From Xenorhabdus miraniensis (GTDB lineage Bacteria; Pseudomonadota; Gammaproteobacteria; Enterobacterales; Enterobacteriaceae), in the NCBI RefSeq assembly GCF_002632615.1, contig NZ_NITZ01000027.1, forward strand, positions 23,702 to 39,413: a stretch of 15,712 bases of DNA. The letters are read 5' to 3'. The position numbers and the translations under genes are program-made. Position 1 is the stretch's first letter. Each line of letters starts with the position of its first letter. The notes under the pieces are model-generated. The model worked only from the letters and a program-made list of their open reading frames with translations. It searched no databases and was not told the DNA's origin. Of this stretch, positions 12,401 through 15,712 are shown one piece after another.

Positions 12401-15400
12401 GCCACCCCCGCACCGGCAATATAGATTTCTCCGGTGACGCCAAGTGGCACAGGTTGCCCTTGTGTATTGAGAATATAAATGTGGGTATTGGCAATCGGGC
12501 AACCAATCGACAGCGTTTCGGTTGTATCCAGTATCTCACCACTGTCAAGTGCCATTGCGGTGGTAATGACGGTAGTTTCGGTTGGGCCGTAAGTGTCGAT
12601 CCAGCGGCAGTGCTGGGTTTCAGGCATAGATTGCCAGTCGATAAGATGACGGGATTCAGCTTTTTCACCGCCGACCGTGATTGAGCGCAGAGAAGAGCTA
12701 AAATCACAACGTCCGGCTTTCATCTCCTGTACCCATTGGTGCCAGAAAGCGGTTGGCAGATCTGCTACGCTGATGGCCTGTTCCTGCAAGAAATGGCTAA
12801 AAGTGGTATCCGGTATGCGAATATGCGCCGGACGCAGGATTAAAGTGGCACCGACAGACAGTGTCGGGAAAATTTCAGCCACGGCTGTATCAAAGGCAAT
12901 CGTGGCGAATTGCAGGACCCGATCAGTGGATTTGAGTTTACTGATCTGACATTGGGTATGGATAAAGTTCACCACGTTGTGGTGTTCAATCATTACGCCT
13001 TTAGGCAATCCAGTGGAACCAGAGGTATAAATCACATAGGCCAGATGATGTGTTTGTAACCCCAACTTTATCGGATCAGGATTGGCAACAGATTGCTGGG
13101 CAACTGAGTTCAGATGTTTGGTATTGTCCAATAACCATACGGGAATGTCGGCTATCGGCAAATTCGCTTGTAAATGCTGCTGAGTGAGCAGTAACTTGGG
13201 CGTACTGTCAGACAAAACATGCGCCAGTCGTTCATTTGGATATTCGGGATCCAGCGGGACATAACCAGCACCGGCTTTTAATATACCCAGTATGCCAATC
13301 ATCATATCCAGACTACGCTCGACACAAATTGCCACCCGATCATCAGAACACACACCAAATTCAATCAGGGCATGGGCCAGCTGGTTGGCGCGCTGGTTTA
13401 GCTCGGCATAGCTAAGTGAAAGATCTTCAAACACTACGGCAGTGGTGTCAGGGGTACGCTTAACCTGTTGTTCGAACAGTTCTTGAATAAGCGTCTGTTG
13501 TGGGAAGTCGGTTTGTGTCGCATTGAAATCTACCAATAGCTGCTGACGTTCTGCGGCAGGCAAAATTGGCAGGCTCAAAATAGGCTGCTGTGGCTCAGTT
13601 TTCAGTGCTTCAATCAGCCCACTGATGGCAGTAGCCAGATAATTGACTACTCGGACAGGATCAACCTCTGCAACACTTTGGACTATCAAATTAAAATCTT
13701 CCCCCAGATCATCCACAGAGAGATCCAGTGGATAGTTGGTACGTTCTTCTGCGCTCAATATACGCATGCCGTCCCAAATCTGGTTTGCCGTGTCTGACCG
13801 GCTATGGCGGTAGTTAAACAGGGCGCTGAACAGTGGCAGTGGCGGGTTTACGCCACTACAGCGTTGCGCCAGTGTTAAAGGTGCCTGTTCATGTTCCAGC
13901 AATGATGTCAGATCGCGATAGGTCGCTCGTACTACCTCCAGCACACTGCGATTAGCGAGAGTGATCCGCACTGGCAGGGTGTTGATAAACATCCCCATCA
14001 CCTGATCGGCACCGGTAAAACCTTGCAGACGGCCAAGTAACACAGTGCCGAAGACCACATCGTCATGACCACTGGTTTGTGCCAGTACCTGTGCCCAGGC
14101 AACATGGAACAGCACACCCGGGCTGACACCCAGACGACGAGCTTGAATGCGTATTGCTTGTGCCAGATCAGTATCCAGCAATAAATGAGCTTCGGTAATA
14201 TCCTTACCGTCTCCCTGTACATCAAGTAGGCCAAAGGGGGTGGTTGGCGCATCGACATCAGCGAGCCGGCCGCGGAAGTAGTCCTCATGTACCGAGTCTG
14301 GTACGCTCAGGGTTTGAGCGATAAAATTGCGGTAAGGTATTGCAGCAGGCAGAGTTTCTGGTTGCCCCTGCAACAGTAAACGGATCTCAGCGACGATAAG
14401 CTCCAGAGTCATATGATCGCCAATTAGATGATGAAAGTTCAGGGCTAACAACCATTCATTGTTGGCTGGATCGTGAACAATGTTGGTGGCAAGCAACGGT
14501 GCCTGACTCAAATCAAGATGGCACTGACGTGGATCGGTGTGCGCCTGCAATTGAGCCCGTACATTGTTTGCGAAGGTATTATCTGCGGAGGCTGGCACAA
14601 AAGTCGCTACTGACAGCGGTGCCTGACGCCAGACCACCTGCACCGGCTGCGTTAAGCCCTGCCAGCAAACAGCGGTACGCAGGATGTCATGGCGGTCTAT
14701 CACCTGTTGCAGCGCCCCAAGGAAGGCGTCGAGATGCTCACGAGTATCAAAAGCAATCAGGTTATTTAACAGATAAGTATCGCCTTGTTGCTGTAACCGA
14801 TGATGGAACAGAATGCCTTCCTGTAGCGGTGCAAGCGGATAAATATCCTGTACATTGGCAGCGCCGCCAGCCACCGTGTTAACAACCGTATCGATTTCTG
14901 ACTGAGACAGTGTCACCAGTGACAGCATCTCCGGCGTAATCGCCGTGCAACCTTCCGGAATACCGTTAGGCGGCACACTAAAGGCAGCTTCCCCCTGATT
15001 GGCCTGAATAGCCTGAGCCATATCAGTCAGTACAGGAGCGGAAAAGACACTGCGCACATCAAGCCGCCAGCCGGCATTGCGCAGTTGTTCAATCAGGCTG
15101 ACCACCATCAGCGAGTGACCGCCGAGTTCAAAGAAATGGTCATGACGGCCGACACGCTCCAGCCCCAGCAAATTTTGCCAAATCTGTGCCAATCTTGTTT
15201 CAACCTCACCCTGCGGCGGTTCATAGCCACGTGACACAATGGCCTGCTGGTCAGGAGCAGGCAGTGCCTTGCGGTCAAGTTTGCCGTTAGGGGTCAGCGG
15301 GAACGTGTCAATCATGACAAAAGCGCCGGGCAGCATATACTCGGCCAGATGTTGCGAAAGGGCCTGACGCAACTCAGCCGGCACCAGCTCAGCACCGGAC

Positions 15401-15711
15401 TGTGGCCGGAGATAAGCCACCAGACGGGTATCACCGCTGGTCTCTTCACGGGCGATAACCACGGCTTCCTGTACCCCTGAACATTGAATCAGGCGCGCTT
15501 CAATTTCCCCCAGCTCAATACGGAAGCCACGCAGCTTGACCTGAAAGTCGTTTCGGCCCAGATATTCAAGACTGCCATCCGGCAACCAGCGGCCGAGGTC
15601 GCCGGTTTTGTATAACCGGGCGTCAGGTGTGCCGGAGAACGGGTCAGCAATAAAGCGTTCCGCAGTGAGTTCAGGGCGGTTGAGGTAGCCACGAGTGACA
15701 CCGGCACCACC
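1..15711 (-). CDS. Giant multimodular non-ribosomal peptide synthetase, partial at both ends
   Basis: This frame encodes 5,237 consecutive residues without a stop and fills the window; both gene ends lie outside. The protein is a cytoplasmic assembly line in which A domains adenylate amino acids, T domains carry them on a phosphopantetheine arm and C domains join them. Seen in order: A1(end)-T1-C2-A2-T2-C3-A3-T3-C4-A4-T4-C5-A5-T5-C6-A6(start). All five T domains carry LGGHS with the serine attachment site. The A domains with a visible core carry YTSGSTG(Q/L)PKG and all five visible A ends have NGK(L)xRK. C4 is an LCL domain; C2, C3, C5 and C6 are of the dual condensation/epimerisation type. 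The predicted segment is D-X, D-X, L-Glu, D-Ser, D-Asn(?), X. No thioesterase, starter C, methylation or separate E domain is visible. Residue numbers in other entries count from the codon at 15711. The style resembles Xenorhabdus/Photorhabdus; kolossin synthetase of Photorhabdus is a precedent for such size, but identity with it cannot be judged here. Confidence 0.98.
505..1770 (-). other. C6: dual condensation/epimerisation domain (module 6)
   Basis: NVQDIYPLAPLQEGILFHH, HHRLQEQGD (1693-1719) and HHLIGDH (1342-1362, residues 4784-4790) are present, with PYRNF and FGSVLLGR. It should epimerise the module 5 residue (Asn-like) and join it to the residue loaded by module 6. It is nearly the same as C2 and C3 over long stretches (for example TLLEHEQAPLALAQRCSGV). 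The loop that is expanded in C3 has only one unit here (GDNVLA, 1483-1498). Confidence 0.9.
1924..2136 (-). other. T5: peptidyl carrier domain (module 5)
   Basis: Motif HDHFFELGGHSLMAVSLIERL has the serine at residue 4562 (2026-2028). It begins KAPEGELE and ends VRSIFSAPMLSEMALAI, followed by a linker into C6. Confidence 0.95.
2735..2779 (-). repeat. 15-bp in-frame tandem repeat, 3 copies, in A5
   Basis: The plus-strand unit ctattctgattatta occurs twice exactly (2735-2749 and 2750-2764) and once with three substitutions (gtatcctgactatta, 2765-2779). The coding product is an Asn/Gln/Ser-rich stretch, NSQDTNNQNSNNQNS, between YGPTE and the IPIGQPIANT segment of A5. The other A domains have short, different sequence at this place. 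Confidence 0.95.
3310..3345 (-). repeat. 12-bp in-frame tandem repeat, 3 copies, in A5
   Basis: Three 12-bp units encode NYAE, NYAK and NYVE in the variable loop between cores A2 and A3 of A5. The equivalent loops in A3, A4 and A6 have unrelated sequence and no repeat. The unit length is a multiple of three, so the frame is kept. Confidence 0.9.
3810..5082 (-). other. C5: divergent dual condensation/epimerisation domain (module 5)
   Basis: It begins NVQDIYPLAPLQEGILFHH like the other dual domains, but HH-x5-GD reads HHRLDPHRD (5005-5031), with Arg for Gly. The condensation motif is HHIIDDN (4654-4674, residues 3680-3686), with Asn where C2, C3 and C6 have His and the family consensus has Gly. 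Both histidines and the aspartate are kept, so condensation is plausible. The rest of the domain (for example HYLTVEDGSDVVSSLQARM and FGTTLSGRMSGMAG) is clearly more distant from C2, C3 and C6 than they are from one another. It should join (D-)Ser to the module 5 residue; epimerisation is less sure here. Confidence 0.88.
5236..5448 (-). other. T4: peptidyl carrier domain (module 4)
   Basis: Motif YDHFFELGGHSL has the serine at residue 3458 (5338-5340). It begins AAPVGELE and ends VRTVFIAPVLADLAQAI. The T domain and the linker up to the next C domain (PDGCTAITPEMLPLMTLSQPE) are most like T1 and its linker. Confidence 0.95.
5485..6987 (-). other. A4: adenylation domain, predicted serine (module 4)
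   Basis: Core motifs: YTSGSTGQPKG (6493-6525, residue 3063), FDVSVWEFF (residue 3108), TLHFVPSML, VICSGEAL, LYGPTEAAIDVTYW, YKTGDLARW and NGKLDRKALP (5485-5514). The pocket reads D V W H I S L I D K, one conservative change (I for L or F at 299) from the well-known serine codes DVWHLSLIDK and DVWHFSLVDK. C5 downstream is a dual C/E type, so D-Ser is predicted if its epimerase function is intact. Confidence 0.95.
7070..8373 (-). other. C4: LCL-type condensation domain (module 4)
   Basis: The entry LPLPVSFAQQRLWFLDQL (from residue about 2452) is the LCL signature, in contrast to IYPLAPLQEG in the other four C domains. The active-site motif is a canonical HHIISDGWS (HHxxxDG at 7942-7962, residues 2584-2590). 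IQYADYAVWQRGEL and IVIGTPVANR follow. The family joins an upstream L-residue to a downstream L-residue, here Glu to Ser. This is the only non-epimerising junction visible, so it sets L configuration at the Glu position. Confidence 0.95.
8428..8640 (-). other. T3: peptidyl carrier domain (module 3)
   Basis: Motif YDHFFELGGHSLLAVQ has the serine at residue 2394 (8530-8532). The third helix is CTTRIRQML and the end is IFARPVLIDLALAL, different from the VSLIEQL/VFxAP type of T1, T2, T4 and T5. That difference fits the known sequence distinction between carriers that feed LCL domains and those that feed dual C/E domains. Confidence 0.95.
8677..10167 (-). other. A3: adenylation domain, predicted glutamate (module 3)
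   Basis: Core motifs: YTSGSTGQPKG (9676-9708, residue 2002), FDASVKIW (residue 2047), FDCTPVQL, LIGGDAIS, YGPTECTVD (residue 2142), YKTGDLGRW and NGKLDRKALP (8677-8706). The pocket reads D235 A236 K239 D278 L299 G301 V322 V330 D331 K517, i.e. DAKDLGVVDK. This is the code of the Glu-activating first module of surfactin synthetase. The related Gln code differs by Q at 239, and the Lys seen here favours Glu. The next C domain is LCL type, so this residue should remain L. Confidence 0.93.
10258..11556 (-). other. C3: dual condensation/epimerisation domain with repeat-expanded loop (module 3)
   Basis: The entry signature VQDIYPLAPLQEGILFHH is followed by HHQLQEQGD (11482-11508, the HH-x5-GD motif) and by HHLIGDH (11086-11106, residues 1536-1542). 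PYRNF and FGTVLLGR are present. It should epimerise the module 2 residue and join it to Glu. The loop after APLSVSTFVP is lengthened by four DNxxA-type units (60 bp) compared with one in C6 and two in C2. Otherwise it is a close paralogue of C2 and C6. Confidence 0.9.
11234..11293 (-). repeat. 15-bp in-frame tandem repeat, about 4 copies, in C3
   Basis: On the plus strand the units are acgttgtctgctaac, acgttgtctgctgat, gaattgtctgctgat and a degenerate aaattgcctgaagca. On the coding strand they give DNxxA-type units (DNVLA, DNVLA, DNSSA, and a diverged GNLSA). The repeat lies in a loop between the N-terminal motif and HHLIGDH of C3. The same loop has one unit in C6 (1483-1497) and two diverged units in C2 (14554-14583). 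Confidence 0.92.
11716..11928 (-). other. T2: peptidyl carrier domain (module 2)
   Basis: Motif YDNFFELGGHSL has the serine at residue 1298 (11818-11820). It begins ESPAGELE directly after the A2 NGKLNRKALP motif and ends near VRAVFTSPTLEAMA. Asn stands in place of the usual His before FFELGG. The downstream linker (SDCDAITPDMLPLVTLSQAE) leads into a dual C/E domain. Confidence 0.95.
11965..13494 (-). other. A2: adenylation domain, unrecognised specificity (module 2)
   Basis: The core is complete: LSYAEL (A1), LKAGAGYVPLDPEYP (A2), YTSGSTGLPKG (A3, 12997-13029), FDTAVAEI (A4, residue 940), YGPTE (A5, residue 1041), MYKTGDLGCW (A7) and NGKLNRKALP (A10). Pocket residues aligned to GrsA are D235 T236 A239 A278 T299 G301 T322 V330 I331 K517. 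D235 and K517, which hold the amino and carboxyl groups of an alpha-amino acid, are kept, but I do not know a substrate for this code. The region between A1 and A5 is unlike A3-A5 in this protein (for example DLPTAFWHQW), while the flanks are typical. It should deliver a residue that C3 turns to D. Confidence 0.93.
13582..14856 (-). other. C2: dual condensation/epimerisation domain (module 2)
   Basis: The domain starts NVQDIYPLAPLQEGILFHH, the entry signature of dual C/E domains. The extra N-terminal motif HH-x5-GD is present as HHRLQQQGD (14779-14805), and the condensation motif is HHLIGDH (14413-14433, residues 427-433), where the usual final Gly is His. PYRNF replaces the YADYAxW of LCL domains, and FGTVLLGR follows. 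From knowledge of the family it should epimerise the module 1 aminoacyl/peptidyl thioester to D and condense it with the module 2 amino acid. The domain is close to C3 and C6. It has two 5-residue loop units at 14554-14583 (see the C3 repeat). Confidence 0.9.
15010..15222 (-). other. T1: peptidyl carrier domain (module 1)
   Basis: Carrier motif FFELGGHSL has its phosphopantetheine serine at residue 200 (15112-15114). The domain runs from PPQGEVE through VRSVFSAPVLTDMAQAI, about 71 residues, which is normal for a PCP. It is followed by a linker of about 50 residues (EGCTAITPEMLSLVTLSQSE) typical of the entry to dual C/E domains. Sequence and linker resemble T4 more than T2, T3 or T5. Confidence 0.95.
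15259..15711 (-). other. A1: adenylation domain, C-terminal part only (module 1)
   Basis: The window opens inside core motif A6, read as GGAGVTRGYLNRPELT; the usual ARGY is TRGY here. Core A7 YKTGDLGRW starts at residue 34, followed by LGRNDFQVKLRGFRIELGEIEAR (A8) and NGKLDRKALP (A10, 15259-15288) with the catalytic lysine at residue 144. The pocket residues other than this lysine lie upstream of the window, so the substrate cannot be predicted. C2 is a dual C/E domain, so the residue activated here should be converted to the D form before condensation. Confidence 0.95.
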
Positions 15712-15712
15712 G

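Larger units (their letters stand above)
1..15712 (-). repeat. Large-scale imperfect tandem repetition of about 3.2-3.3 kb modules
   Basis: The carrier-domain serine codons lie at 15114, 11820, 8532, 5340 and 2028, giving spacings of 3294, 3288, 3192 and 3312 bp. Long stretches around the T domain and the A-domain ends are highly similar between copies at the DNA level, so the gene is a set of diverged direct repeats. Such regions invite recombination and assembly collapse. Confidence 0.9.

Noticed and set aside
1..15711. Pseudogenisation or frameshift in the NRPS
   Set aside because: Every triplet of the frame was checked for in-frame stops and none was found; the core motifs are in register from start to end.
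1..15711. Assignment to kolossin synthetase or another named gene
   Set aside because: Size and dual C/E content fit the type, but only part of the gene is visible and I cannot match the module order to a known product without a search.

Overview
The whole window is a single uninterrupted reading frame on the minus strand. All 5,237 codons from 15711 down to 1 were read triplet by triplet and contain no stop. The frame is open at both ends, so neither the start nor the stop of the gene is here. The product is a giant multimodular non-ribosomal peptide synthetase (NRPS). There is no intergenic space, RNA gene, mobile element, promoter or terminator in the window. The phrase style of the modules (for example the dual condensation/epimerisation signature NVQDIYPLAPLQEGILFHH and the linker LLVDFNATETDFPQE) resembles NRPSs of gammaproteobacteria, most of all the insect-pathogenic genera Xenorhabdus and Photorhabdus. 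That assignment is an inference from family resemblance, not a database result.

Reading N- to C-terminal (from high to low coordinates) the layout is: A1 (C-terminal part only) - T1 - C2 (dual C/E) - A2 - T2 - C3 (dual C/E) - A3 - T3 - C4 (LCL type) - A4 - T4 - C5 (dual C/E, variant motifs) - A5 - T5 - C6 (dual C/E) - A6 (N-terminal part only). The T-domain serines are spaced 3.19-3.31 kb apart, so there are four complete C-A-T modules with a partial module on each side.

Specificity-pocket residues could be read for four A domains: A2 DTAATGTVIK (not recognised), A3 DAKDLGVVDK (Glu), A4 DVWHISLIDK (Ser) and A5 DATKIGEVGK (Asn-like). Because a dual C/E domain epimerises the residue delivered by the upstream module, the predicted peptide segment is D-X1 - D-X2 - L-Glu - D-Ser - D-(Asn?) - X6. 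No loading end, thioesterase or tailoring domain lies in the window, so the total length and release mode of the peptide are unknown.

The most interesting sub-structure is evolutionary. The modules are a mosaic: C2, C3 and C6 are close paralogues and C5 is an outlier, while the A-end/T region of module 1 pairs with that of module 4. Three short in-frame tandem repeats (15, 12 and 15 bp units) sit in loops, and one of them varies in copy number between paralogous C domains.
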